DNA of 64,000 nucleotides from Tethya wilhelma (GCA_964030475.1 CAXIPT010000001.1:24154198-24218197); one strand, 5' to 3'. Positions 35,401-50,400 are shown, numbered from the stretch's first letter. A program made the numbers and translations. Notes: generated by a model not told the origin, from the sequence alone.

Positions 35401-38400
35401 GTAAGGGTCATCAAGGAAACTAGCTCCACAGTGAGATACACAGTGTTTGAGCAAAACTCAAGAACACTTTAGCGGTTTTTGCTGATCACAGTCCATCCGT
35501 GAAAGTTTTATTCACGAAATTGTCCATAACATACATATGGTAGCTCATCTACGAAAGTTAAAATGCAAAAAAATTTGAAGAGTGACATCTGCAAAAGTTA
35601 GACATTGCAAAACTCTCCTGCTATACGGTATGTCTGTGCAAGCTCGACATACAAGCCATATAGAATTTACCATTCTCCACATTAGGAAGTATACTCCCTA
35701 ACTGGTCTGTATAAACGGTCTCATCAAGAGGACTCAGGGAAGAGTGGAGTATAGCATTCAACGGCTCCTTGAACAAAAGCCTATTGAAACAAACAAACAA
35801 ACAAACAAACAAACAAACAAACAGACAGAAACATTACAATGGTACATAAGAGTGAGAGATTTACTTTCAATATGATTCTTGCAAGCCTGAAGAGGTCTAT
35901 ACCTTGTGAATTTCTTGAGTGAGTTGAGCTTCTGTTGACCTTGTAAAAGTTTTCCCAACAAAGAGAACAGTTGGTTTATCACCAAGAGCCAAAATGGACC
36001 ATCAGAAGAAATTCTAAAGAGGGGAAAAAACATTGACACGAATTATTGCGAGCATGCGCTTAGAAAGATAAAGATTATAGTAAATTGGTGGACTAAATCA
36101 AACACAGGTATTTGTAGGTCAGGCTTCCTCTAAAACATGAAAATCTTTGAATTCTTTAAATTTACTTGTGCTCATTATAATGGTGTATGTTCGTATGACA
36201 AATTACCCTTTAACAATGCGTGAAAGTATCTAGTTAGGCGACAGAACATGTACCTTTCTATCAACTGTTCAATGATAGTCTCAATCCACTTAGGATGGTG
36301 AGTGATAATGGCCTCCAGTGATCTCTCCAGAGCAGAGAGGAGAACCTCACGAGCAACTAGCTCCTGCCATGAATGGAGGTCACATAATGAGCAGATATGT
36401 GAATAGCATAGGGGTAGCCTCATCCCCAGAAAAGGTCAAAGGGAGCCAGGGGACGAGGCTATCATAGGGGTACAGCTATCGCTATAGACTATGAAGGAGT
36501 ACAAATTAATTCTAACATGAATCTCTGTGCAAAACATCTTCATGAACATGTGAGGGATATGCATAGGCTTGCTTCCAGGCCTCCTATGATTCCAAGTTGA
36601 TATGTCGTGAAAATTGTTAACATGCTGGAACGTAAACAGCTATATGAGAGAGCAAGCATGCATAAGTATACAGATGGCTGGTGACTTCAAATGAAAGGCT
36701 ACAGCATGCATTCTTAGACTATATATAGTGCTCAGATACACAATATCAACGTAAATTGACTAAGCTACATGCAACTAACGCATAAAACCACCATTCATGC
36801 ACACCTGTTGATCCAAGCTCTTCAATTCACACGACTCCAACATGGCCAGAGCCAGACACGAGTAGGTGACCAGCTCATTGAGACCTCTGCCACGAACACC
36901 CCTCACATCCTGAATACCAGTCATACCACACACAACCTCCAAGAAACTTGGTTCCTCTGATTTCACAATAGCCTTTGAAATAATGTCTTCGATAAAGTGC
37001 TCAAATTGATCGAATCCTTCAGTTTTTCTTGCAGCTCCTAAAACACCTGTTAATGATTTTGGGTCGCAAAATATGGCAGCTGGGTAGAGGATTGGTATGA
37101 GAGTGGGAGGTAAGGTCGTCGTCATGGTGATGGACCTTGACTTCTGCTGGTTAAAGAATGGTGTGTAGAGTTTGGTTCCATTGCAGAATGATTCCAGAGC
37201 ACTCAGAGGGAGATAAGAATCCTATTTGATATTTTAAGCAAAAGTAAATACTAAGTTTCACTTTTGAAGTGTCCTTTGCCATGCAGTCAAAATATCTGTG
37301 TTTGAGCATACTTATCATACGTACGGTAGTACGTATAGTAGGAATGGGCCGACTGTCCCATAGACACAATACAAAATGTTTATGCTCATAAACTTTCAGA
37401 GAATGACAGCTAAGCCTTCAGACATGGATTAAAGCCTCCCTTGGATAGTTTTCTAAGTGCATACATCAACAAAACTCACAGTAACTTTCTAGAGCACTCT
37501 GGAGAGAGCGCTGATGGGAAGCCAGAACAGTGCAATTTTGTTTTCTTCTTCCTTCCTTCCTTCCTAACTGACAAACTTGAACGTGATTTCCAAACAAACA
37601 AAAGGCATTCAGCCAGCTTTAACTGTACAGTGCAACTTGACTTCATCCGAACTACGTCCTTTTATACTCGTTTGGTGCCTAAAAGCTATATAACAAACAA
37701 AATCTAGGCATTTTAAAAACTCTGATATAAAATACTGTACTTGCATGTAGCCATCTTGATGTAGGTAAAGGTCGTCAACAGACCACGTGGTTTGCATGCA
37801 TATAATGCGCATGCGCATCCAGTGTACTTGAAAGCAGTAGCTCATGCTTTTTGTAGAGACTGACCAGTCTCTGATAGCTTATACTCCATTGCAGTTGAGC
37901 ACCTTAGTGTTGGAAAAAGTGAACAAACAAGTATAGTAAAAATTTCATAAAAATTAGCAGTGTAGGAATGGGCAGTGCTGCAAAAAGAAAGGAAACAAGG
38001 CTGGGACTCTAAATTTCGGCACATGACTACTTCATTTTCAAAGTTTTCCAAGCTCATATAGGTTGCCTGTATACCTTATAATTTATTTATGACTTAATTG
38101 GAATCAGAATTTTAATCATGATTCTATAATTATTATCAATGGGCATGTACATGTAGCATTGTTTGAACCATATCAATATTTATTTTATATGACTGGATAC
38201 ATGAGGAATCGAAAATGAAAATGAAGTAGTCATGTGCCGAAATTTAGAGTCCCAGCCTTGTTTCCTTTCTTTTTGCAGCACTGCCCATTCCTACACTGCT
38301 AATTTTTATGAAATTTTTACTATACTTGTATTGTATTATAATAAGTACTGTGACTACTACAAAGCAAGTGTATACTCTTAGGCACAGGTGAATATATATG

Positions 38401-41400
38401 AATAGACTTTAGGTGTATACCTGTAATACAAATTTATATGATATATATATTATAGCTATACGCTTACATCTGCCTCACTGACAGAGGTGAGGAACGGCTC
38501 ATAGAGGTACCAAATGACATCGGAAGTCTTCATAACTTTATAGTGCAGAGAGAGGAAGAGAAGAGAAGCCTGTAAGGATCTGTAGAGAGAAGATACAAAA
38601 AGAGAATAATCATCTTGATAAGTAGAGAAAGCAAATACAGCAGCGTAGGTATACAAACAAAGGATAAAAAAAGGTGGTGGTGGGTAATGCTAACTTATAC
38701 ACATCACATTGAGCTGTACTTTTAAGTACCCTTACACCATATGTACAGTACCTTATATACTCTTAATTATTATCGGTATCATAATACTGTATTTTTCATA
38801 CAAAAAGTCTGTGAAAAGTCTGTCTTTGTTGAATATAGTATCTCAATTCCCCTCCATCCTTACTGTGCTAGTGAAGGTGGTGGGCCAGTGAGGCTCTCAG
38901 AGCTGTCCTCCATGACCAGGTCAGGGAGGGAGTGGATGTAGCGGGCAATGTCAGGGAGAGACGACATCAGAGAGTGGTAGCACACCACCGCTGGCTCCAG
39001 GATACTCATGTCTCGCTCTAAAGGGTAGGAGATTAACATGTCTAAACTAAATGTGCTTGGAATAAACTAAAATGAAGTACTGATTTGGTGGCATACAATG
39101 GTATTGTGCATTAACTGTGTCGATCATAAAACAGTCCAAAGACCACTACATTTTTTAAAAAAATTGTTTGTGACCAGCTAAATTACCAGTTTATCGTAAA
39201 AAAACAACTAAGAGCCAGTTGCTAACATTCAGCTAAATCTGAACTTCTATACTATAATGTTATAATTATATGGTGTTTCACAAAAAAAGCAAGTCTTTAT
39301 CTACACACTCATACCAGTAAGCTCCATCTCATGGAGACACCAGTGCAATATGGATCCCAGCAGCTTGGTCACATCTTCCACATGATGCTGTACCAACAGA
39401 GATAGAGGGACAAGCACATAAAGTCAGAGTAAGCTTATTATAATCTGTACTATAGGTTCAGTCACTGACCATGGTGATATCAGTATCCTGCACAGCCCTG
39501 TCCACAGCTCCAATCAAGATCTTGAAGCTGGAGAGAGTGAGCGATTTCTCTGTGACTGATGAGCTGAAGCTGTCGTTGAGGAGGTTACAGATTGTACTGA
39601 AGCTGGCGTGAACAATACTACAAGTGATGGACTCTGAAATGTGGTGCCAAAGAAATCAACTTACATACAAGCAACCCACGAGACTTCCATGTTAAATATC
39701 TGGCTTATAGAAAGTTTATATGCTACCTAAACCAGGCTTTACATACCACTACTAAACCAACAAAAAAGGCTCACAAAATGTCACAACAAAGTGTGTGTAA
39801 ATGGTAAGAAATGCCTATAATATAGTTGGGATTAAAACAAGACTTGGTCCATGTGGAATACTGGTCCATCTTCCTAACTACATACTGTACATGTATACCT
39901 GGTCCAAAAGGATGGTTCCTGGAAGCCAGAGTGTGTCTACGAGCTGTAAGTATAAAAAAAAAAACAACAAACAACAAAACAATTATACAGATATCAATAA
40001 GTTGTTTAAAGGTTATAACATACAGTAATGTATATACAGTATACAATTAATACGACATTGTACAATACCTTTTGATTTGGGAACTGACTTGGGTGACATC
40101 TGAGCCGATCCTCGTCTATCAATACTTATGGCAGGAATCATAGCTGCACACAGGTGTGAAGAAAATAAAGATTGGACACAGCTGAACTTAGCAGGTACTT
40201 ATATACTAGTCATAGCAAAGGACTGGTAGATTAAAATTGGGAAGGGGGGGGGGAGGAATTAGCACACCCAGCATGACTTAATATGACATACATGAACATG
40301 CACAATCACATTAGACACATTTTAACTATATATGACAGTACACTCAAGTTAGCTTTCTAAATACTACTCACCAGCCATGAAGTCAGGAGCACTAGTTGTG
40401 CTAGGTATGATAGGACTAGAAAGAGGTAGTGACACTGTATACATGTGTGCATGAATATATATACAATAGGTGTACTGGGTATGAATTTAAAGTAAACCAC
40501 ACAAGTTTGTTTGCCATTGCCTGGTAACAAAAGTATTTATTTACAGTCCAAGTTGCTGGTTACTGATGTGTGGAGGTGACAATAGAGTAGTTAGGGGTCA
40601 TAGGGGGTCAATGGCAAAAGAAACTCAATTAAGACCAACATATATCGCTGTGTGGTTGTGACATGCTTACTTGAGGATGTATGACATGAATGTGTCTTTG
40701 GTAAGCCGACAAGTCTGCTAATTCATTCTAATCGTGTGACTGCAATACTTTATAATGTGAGCTGGTCAGCTGCACTTGTTTGCCAGCTTAGTAAAGGCAC
40801 ACTCATGAATGTTGTACCATCTCACACGTGTATATACGTATACGTACCATCTGAAAACACAGAGAAAAATACTTGCAAAAATCTTGCCAAAAAGATGCTG
40901 TTTTCGTCTGTGATGTCATTGAGGAGACTGTTCAAGAGAGATCTGCATCCAGCCAGGAGAGAATGATAGATTGACATCTTACTGCTCTCACTGAGCTACG
41001 GGGAAGAAACAAAAAATGCTAAAAGCAAGCCAATGCTGTGGAAGAAAATTTTCCAAGCTTACACAGACCTTTTGTATACCAAATCTGTACACATACACAT
41101 GCATAGAAACATTTCCTTTTTAAAGATTACTTACCAAAATTAGCACTAGAGGCAAAATGGCTTGGTTTTGCTGTAATAGACAAACAAAAAATTTAGAATA
41201 GTAAGCAAATGCAAAGACATATCTCTTACAAACACAATAATGGCCACATTCAATCAACACTAAAAGAAGAAGAGACATGAAAAAAAGATAGCTTTGTTCT
41301 AATACAGGTTCCCTGGGTATGCATAAGAAATATGCAGGGAGCCTGGAAAATGAGGCTAAATCAAAGGGGCAATGAGTAGAAAACACATCAAAGTCCTTTA

Positions 41401-44400
41401 GTTACCTTGCAGAGCTCTTCAAAGAACATGCTAGCAGAGCTGTCATCAACCTCACCAAAGGTTATCAACACCACAATACACGCTAGCACATCCTCGGTGA
41501 ACTTTGCACTCTCCGCACTCAGCTCCTCAAATCGAGCAGCCTTGGTCAGCAACATACACAAGATGAGCAACTTTTGCTGCAAAGTTTTCCGATCTTTGTG
41601 CGCTTGCATGAGATAGTAATAATTCGCGTCGAGAGAGCTAAAAACTGACTTGGCGAGAATACGATCAGCATAGGAACGCAGCAACGTGAGCAACAACTGA
41701 CTGTAGTTGGTATCAGGTGATCCAATGATGGCAGCGATACAGTCTGCACATATGGCACAAACGGTCGGTTTCAGGAACTGTTTGGAGGATTCGACAGGAC
41801 TCAGATGTGTTGGGCTGGCCGTGGCTGCCTCTCCCGGGAAAAGATGGTAAGGGTTTGAACTTGAAGAAGGAGCTGCCTCGAAGGAGACGCTCTTCATGGG
41901 CTTTCTCAGAGTGATGTCCGGAGTCTGAAAACTCCTCATGAGAATCCCAACACGGGTGAAGTTGACCTACAAGGATACAATGACAAATTTAGTAGTGAAA
42001 TATACAAATGGCCAAATATTGTAAAATGTAAGCAAACAAAATACAAGAATGGCTGTTAGATTGAGGTCAGGAGGTCACTCCATTATTAAAAGATACAGAG
42101 AACATTTAAAAATTAATCAAATCACTGGTAATAGTGTACATTTAGCAGGTCCAAAAAGCCCATTTGGTAAAACAAAATATTTAGTAATGAGTCAATCTTT
42201 ACACTGGGGGATAATCAATTTAACTACAATAAGAAATGTATAAAAACCACAAGAATGATTTGACGTTTCCTCACCACTCTGACATCCTGGGGAGGAGAAC
42301 CCTGCTTAAGTATCATACGTACGGTAGTACGTATAGTAGGAATGGGCCGAATGTCCCATAGACACAATACAAAATGTTTATGATCATAAAAATCTAGCAA
42401 AACAAAATTAAATCTCAAACTTGCTCACAGGTTCTCACTGACAGATTACCAATTGCATGCAAGGTCTACAACTCACAGAAACTTTTCTCAGCACTCGTAG
42501 AGAGAGCTAGTGGGAAGCCATAATAGTGCCATTTTTGTTCATCTAACTTACTTACATACTTTCTGACTGACTTACTTGAAAAGCATTTCCAGAGAACCAG
42601 AATGTGTTGAGCCAACTTTAATAGCACAAAGTAACTTCTTTTCATAGGTACTACATTCCTTGATACTCGTTTTAATCACAAATAAGCCTAAACAAAAACT
42701 AGAAAGCTTTGAAACTGAGAGTATAAATTCATGTACTTCAATGTAGCCATCTTCTTGTAGAGTTCAAAGGTCATTGATTATCCACGTGGCATTTAATGCG
42801 CATGCGCATTAGCTACTCTAGCTGACAATGTATACTCAAGCTTTTTGCAGGGACTAACCAGTCTCTGATAGTCTCCTCACTGTAGTGTTGAAAAAGTGAA
42901 TGAACAAGTAGTAAAAATTTTGAAAAAATAAGTAGTGTAGGAATGGGCAGTGCGGTAAAAAAGAGAGAAGAGGGAAAAGATGTATTGACCAATTATCTGT
43001 CATAATGGTATATAGCTTGTACTCTCAGACTCTCAGACAGTTTACAACTGCACAAATGCATGCACGAAGTGAACTATAGCTTACACGTACAGAAATATTT
43101 ACTAGACAATTAGAGAATAGCTGAACAACATTTATACTGGTAAGTATTTTTTAAAAGCTTTCTTTGGCTGTAACAAAACTTTATGGCAGCCTAATAAACC
43201 AGTCCCTCCCTGCTATGCTTATTGCTAACCGTGCTTAGCAATAAGCATAGCGGGGAGGGATTGGCTTACGAGGCTAGCTTTATTGAGTGCATGCTTCAAT
43301 AATTGATAAGAGCTAAAATTAGCTAATTCCATTTTATATGCCAAAATTAAAACTGTGAGAAAAGTTTGTATTTCCATCAACAGCGTGCAATATGAGCAGA
43401 GGCCGTGCACATGTGTACAAATTAAATTAGCTGGCTTCCACATGCATAGAAGTATCTATGGTTGTTCAGTAAATAGGAATTAGTCCTGGAAAGGATAGTT
43501 GCAACAGAAGTATAATATAATATTTGTAACTCAAAAAATTGTCAATTAATCTAAAATAGAAAACGATGTATCAGTAACTTTTCCATCTTTGTCAATTAAT
43601 GGTATGTCGTATGACGAAGTCATTTCATTAAGTGCTTGGTTTTCTGTATTGTTCAATGTAGAGCCATGATCTGAATCATCATCTTCTAGACTTACTGGCT
43701 TTGGCTCTACTTTATTTGCTTCTGTATTTACAATTTTCTTCAAAAACCACGAGATAACTGATAGTATAAAAGGTGGGACAAGTGAGATGAAGAAAAGTGG
43801 ACCAGTGTCGATGACAGAACCTCTGGCAACCAAAATTAAGTACAACAGTACGAGCCAAAGAAAATTCAAACTCAAAGTTATGAACCAAGCAATCGATATT
43901 AGTACCAACGAAATACCATTAGCAAAGACTTTTTGTAAGCAAGCAAGCCTAGGTACAGCATCTTTATCTTCAGAATCACAGTGTGTCTGTTGTGTAGTTG
44001 GAGGCTCAAGGTAATGACTGAGTGTGAGTGCAATAGCAAAAACAAAAGCTGTAAATACAAGGTATGATGCTACAAACACAAAAATAGCAATTACTTGAGT
44101 AGGGTAGGCTAATGTTAGCACAATAGTTGGAAAAGCAGAGTAGAGAAGACAAAACGCAGTTGCACAAAAATTTAAAAATTTGGTGAATGTGTGATGCCAG
44201 CACTCCATGTCAATATTCTCTTCACCATAACGATGGCCATCTACTTTGTTTCCAACACACTTTCTCATGTAAAGGCTGATAGGTATGTATTGAAGGAATA
44301 CTGTAGCTAGAAGGGAGAGTTGTGGCAACCAAACACCAAAGATAACACCCATACCATCGGGGTCTTCTCTATACCGTGTCTTTAGCCCACAATTTGTGAA

Positions 44401-47400
44401 CCTGCAAATAACCTCGGCAATTAAAGCTGTTATTGTTGTTATTCGTATTGCAGTTGTGATCAATGCATTTTTTTCGTTAATCATAGAGTCAACAAGAATT
44501 TTTACTTCACTCTTTCCTGGTGTTTTGCTAGGCCTGTAATACAAAAAAGAAATTAAGTACAGGAATAGGAGATACAAGATACACAGAACTACAGTATAGA
44601 TGTTCACTAGCTTGATATCGAAACCTGTGGCAATAATGTTGTTGGATACTGATGTACTTGGCAGTGTATAGCCAATAAGATCTTGCGAAAACTCCTCACT
44701 TTGAGAAGCATACGACTTTAGGTTTGAATTTAAATCGCTTAACACTAAATTAATCAACTCTTGAGAGGGAAAACAAGGCAGAGATGTGATATGCAAATTG
44801 AGATGAAGTGTTGGTAAGTCGTATGAGCCATCCCATAGAAAGCCGTCACCTTCTGGGCTTCTTTTGTTCAGCACAAGGTGCCAGATCCTAACAAACTGAA
44901 AGGGAGTTTGAATTTGCAGTCCGGTTAGCACTAGGGGATGTATCCATGTATAAATCCCAGATGATGTCCATCCCAAGGTCACGTTTCTTTGTGTCAAATT
45001 GAATACGAAAGTTTCATCACCAATATCATACTCATTTGAGGTCATATTAAATGCTTCACTTAGGCTCGTTGAGGCTTCATGTGGATTTGTACTGTTTTCC
45101 CATTCAGTCGGAACAATTTGGCATACTTGTTTGTCAGGTGACATCAAAATGGTAACATTCTGTTCAAAAGTAAGGTGGTAGGTTACTCTCAGCAAGACCA
45201 AAGAAGCTGTCGGAGAGTAATAAAATTTGTTCTTTAGAGCATATAGATTGCCTTCATCTTGTAAGAGAGCCTTCTGAAATTCACTGAAGAGCTGAGCACA
45301 TATTGTTTGAGCTTGAGGCTGGTCAACATAATTGGTGCCACCACAAGATAAACTAAATCCAGAAGTTTGTAAAATGACAACCACAATGTACATCATGGTT
45401 ACTGAAACACATTGACCTGTCATTGTCACTTATTTAGAAGAGCTTACTACAATACTACTGCACAATAACTTACAATAGTTCAAAAGAGCTTAAAATGTAT
45501 ACTAAAGGCAGGCTAAACACTATAACTAATTTTAATGCTTTAACTCCTACACATCATGTGCTATATAAAGGGTTTGAACCTATGAAAAATGAATTCTATA
45601 TGTAGTTAGTAGGAGTATTTGACAATGAAATTCAACAAATAATTATTAAATTCATTTTTCATAATCTATCCAAATTTGGCTGACGAAGCAATAACATTAA
45701 TTTGTACACGTACATATCTATATAGTTTACTTTTATCAAAAAGTAAGTCAGATTTCCAGAGGACATGATTCATATTGCATTGTATTCAAGCAGCTGGCAA
45801 TGTATCCATGTATAAATCCCAGATGATGTCCATCCCAAGGTCACGTTTCTTTGTGTCAAATTGAATACGAAAGTTTCATCACCAATATCATACTCATTTG
45901 AGGTCATATTAAATGCTTCACTTAGGCTCGTTGAGGCTTCATGTGGATTTGTACTGTTTTCCCATTCAGTCGGAACAATTTGGCATACTTGTTTGTCAGG
46001 TGACATCAAAATGGTAACATTCTGTTCAAAAGTAAGGTGGTAGGTTACTCTCAGCAAGACCAAAGAAGCTGTCGGAGAGTAATAAAATTTGTTCTTTAGA
46101 GCATATAGATTGCCTTCATCTTGTAAGAGAGCCTTCTGAAATTCACTGAAGAGCTGAGCACATATTGTTTGAGCTTGAGGCTGGTCAACATAATTGGTGC
46201 CACCACAAGATAAACTAAATCCAGAAGTTTGTAAAATGACAACCACAATGTACATCATGGTTACTGAAACACATTGACCTGTCATTGTCACTTATTTAGA
46301 AGAGCTTACTACAATACTACTGCACAATAACTTACAATAGTTCAAAAGAGCTTAAAATGTATACTAAAGGCAGGCTAAACACTATAACTAATTTTAATGC
46401 TTTAACTCCTACACATCATGTGCTATATAAAGGGTTTGAACCTATGAAAAATGAATTCTATATGTAGTTAGTAGGAGTATTTGACAATGAAATTCAACAA
46501 ATAATTATTAAATTCATTTTTCATAATCTATCCAAATTTGGCTGACGAAGCAATAACATTAATTTGTACACGTACATATCTATATAGTTTACTTTTATCA
46601 AAAAGTAAGTCAGATTTCCAGAGGACATGATTCATATTGCATTGTATTCAAGCAGCTGGCACAAAAACAGTGTGCCTTATAGCCATCATACTAAAATACA
46701 ATACATCATCTAGTACGCAATTACAGCTGGAGTTGCTTTTTAAAGCATCCATATTAGAATTTTTAGGTCCTGGATTACATGTTCTTTGATACAACACATA
46801 GCAAAACTAAAGCTAAGAGACTTCAATATGCTAGCTATCTTCATGACTGAGCCATCCATAGGTAAAGGTCAATACTTCCAAAGTGATTGCATGGAAATGG
46901 TCATCAATCATAAAAAGCACATAATCTTAATTACTTTTGCAGTGTAAGCAGTGCCCTCTGTCCATGCAGACACTACCCTTTCTTATAACAATGAAGGCAC
47001 CGATGGTGCATAAGCCTCGGCGCACTCAACTAGCTAGCACATTTATATGCATACACGGTGTAAAAGAGAACTTAGTATATCACTGAGAAATTCAGCAAGT
47101 TGAACGCCGCAACTACTATCCATCTAGGCCCATACTGTGACCATAGATATTATACACTACGTAATGTGACTTTGAGTGTGGTGAAGCAGCACATGCCACA
47201 GATTATGAAACAGATTAGCTTTGCTACAATTATACATACATTGGAATACTCAGCTGCTGTCAGATAGCAAAGTCTAGCTGCTGGACCTACAGTGAGCCTA
47301 ACTCAGTGGCTCAGTGCATAGCTAGCTTAGGCTGGCCAGAGTGTTAAAATCTTTGCATGCGCCCTATACTAGTGCTTACATAGAAAGTAGACCAACTCCT

Positions 47401-50400
47401 GTCTGTCTAGCCAAGCAGCTAACCCCCGTCTGTCTTGACAAGAAACACTGGGCAACGCAACAGCAACAGCAACAGCAACAGCAGTTTTGAATTCTTGAAA
47501 ATGCACGCTAGATTAGTAGGCGTGGTCTCGAAGCTAAGCGCTAAAGAAGCACAAAATCTCAAATCTCACGAACCACAGCGTTTTGGACAGCAGAAAATGT
47601 AATTTTACAAGATCATTCTGTTTTACGAACGTAAGTATCATCCATTTTTTCACTAGAGCTGTCTTTCTTGAGATTTCGATGGGACAGACGGACAAAACGA
47701 CTACCATAATCCTCTGCACGTGCTACGCACGTGCCGAGGCTTAATAACATTACAACTCACACTTGAAAAAAGCATCATGATTCACTGGCTTCTTCAAGAT
47801 GACATTGCAATACTAAATTTCCTTAGCAGTCATTCTATTGTAATGCCCATACCACTACTGCACAATCTTTCCCTTGAGGCCTCTAGCTTTCACATGTGCA
47901 AAAGGAGACTAGCTGCTTATACCTTACTAGAACATAATGTAAACTAGTTAAACAAGTCTTGCAAGTGTAATCTATTTTGGGTACACAAATTCAAGCCCAT
48001 ATTTGACGCTCACACTAGTCCCTACAAGTCCAAACCTCGCTACTGGACTGGACTGCTATTGCTGGTACGTGTAGCACTGTTGTTGGTGTTCACCATCAAC
48101 CTCAGTGGTGATCCTTCCATCAACCTGCTAGCTATTACTATAGTCAGATGGAAACATCGTTGGGCGAGCCTGAGCAAACTCTTCATGCAAAGGATTGCAA
48201 ACTAGTTTAGCTTAGCTAGCCTAGCTGGATAACCATAAATTGAGTCAGTCAGACATAATTTCTTGCGTAGGCTAGGCAGAGGGTATACACAATGGCCATG
48301 GTTTATGGTGTATCTGAATTGAACTTGACTAAATTCTCAGCAGACAAATCTTGTCTTGACAAGAATTGCTATGCATATAGTGAGTTTTTTTGTTTTGTTT
48401 TTTTTCCGATCATCGGCAGCTATGGTCTGACCTAGTCTGGGCACAATATTCCCCACCCCCCTAAAACCTAGCAAGAAAGGGTCTGGTGTCCAGACTAGGT
48501 CTGACCATAATTGAACTCAGTCATGTCTCACCCTGAGTCATTTCCACACAGACTGTTTTTCTTGGCGTCCAGCTGACCACAGCTGTTTAGTTTTTCGATC
48601 TGAGTTATATTTGATGTTTTTCTGACTGGTAAAGCAGCAACTAACTTGAAGAAATTCTTCTGTCATTGACTCAGTCTTACATTCAAAAATTTCGATGCCT
48701 TGTAGCGCGTAAATAGAAATATCGTAAGTCCACGCACGCGCCCTATTTTAATTTTCCTTGCATTTTTGCATAATTCAAGCATTCTATTCTAGATCCGGTT
48801 TGGTCAACGTCATCTTGCATTACACTTCCGTCAATGTTTCACCGTTCCAATGGGGCTCGCTTAGGCTCGCCCCAATAACCATCACTGTACTCTGTCTCTC
48901 AATGCATTTCCAATTCATTGGAGGACCCTATCAATCAAAGGTCATCAACCTCATGTCCTTCTACTTCAACACAGCCATACTCTCAACCTCCACAATATAG
49001 AGACTCAGTACTGAATCCAATTCAACCACAGTTACCACCACATCCACAAGTATAGCTTTCATGGCTTTCAGTCTGATTGTAATCTACCAAGCTACAGAGA
49101 GGATCACTGAAACTAGGAAAGGGGCTAGACTCAAACACAGCATCAAGGAGAGAGTGATGGCGTGTGTGAGACAATCGACACCTACCACTCTCACCATCAT
49201 ACTGACAGGTCAACAGGCTACACCATCCAATACGGTGTTTCACTCTTCAATTGAACTTAAAGAACCACTACTCGCAGATGTGGTACAAATCAAACAAGAT
49301 TGATTTATTCAAGACTTTTGTTACACCAAAACAAATATGCACATATGTAACATTAAACACTGCAACTTGTTGTTTTATTAATCAAATTTATATATTAGAG
49401 ATATTTCCTTATACATGTATATCGTCTCAGTAAAATTTTTGTTTGTTGTAGTTCTTTTCATTTCCTTAGTTTGTCAATAAGGAAAGTTTGGGAACATTTT
49501 CTTTGAGAGATAAAGGAGATTTAGCCTTAGGTTCCCAAAACATATGCATTTTTGTACAATTGTGTATACAAATCTTAAAGTCTATAGTTCTATCACAGGC
49601 TGATCCATGCATGAGTTGGAAACAGTTCACAAGGTTGGACTAGTTATAATCTTCATTTCATTGGTACTGGTATCATGCTGTCTTGGAACCGATATCAATG
49701 GAAGGAACTATACTGGTAAAGCACGACATGTGATTACAATAACTCCAGAAAACAGGACAGAGTGCCCAACAGATTCTGACGAGTGTTACACTCTAGAAGA
49801 ATTGATTCTCAAGGGAGATGTCGACTCCTATATGAATCCATTGTGGCTAGAAATCCACTTTCTACCGGGAAGACATACTGTGGGCGAAAATATCTCCAGA
49901 ACAATAGAAAAGCAAAAAAAATTCTCAATATTGATGTTACAGGTTAATCTTTTGAAGACTCTGTATCAATAACTGAAAATCAGTATGCTACAATATCAGT
50001 ACTAAACTTCAAACAAACTGGTACGCCATATATATGTACGTATGGAGAAGAAATCTCTGGAGTAAACTATTTACCACAAAGCATTACAATCTCAGGATGT
50101 AAGAAAGAGGTCAGAGGGAACAACAACAGTAGTTCATCATTCTAATAGTCTGCATGTGGTAAACTCTAATGTATATCAAGAAGCTCAAACTATATTTGAA
50201 TATGACTTAGATATATATATTTATAATGTGGATATAGTTTGGCTAATGAATTCATTAATAGTAGGAAATATCTTTTTGAGCAGAAATAAAATAGCAGGTA
50301 GAATATCAAAATTCAGGACGTTTCAGCCCGGAAGCCTTCATCAGCTGATTACAACTGAAATATGGACAAAATGACTGACACTCACACTTAAATAGGAAGG

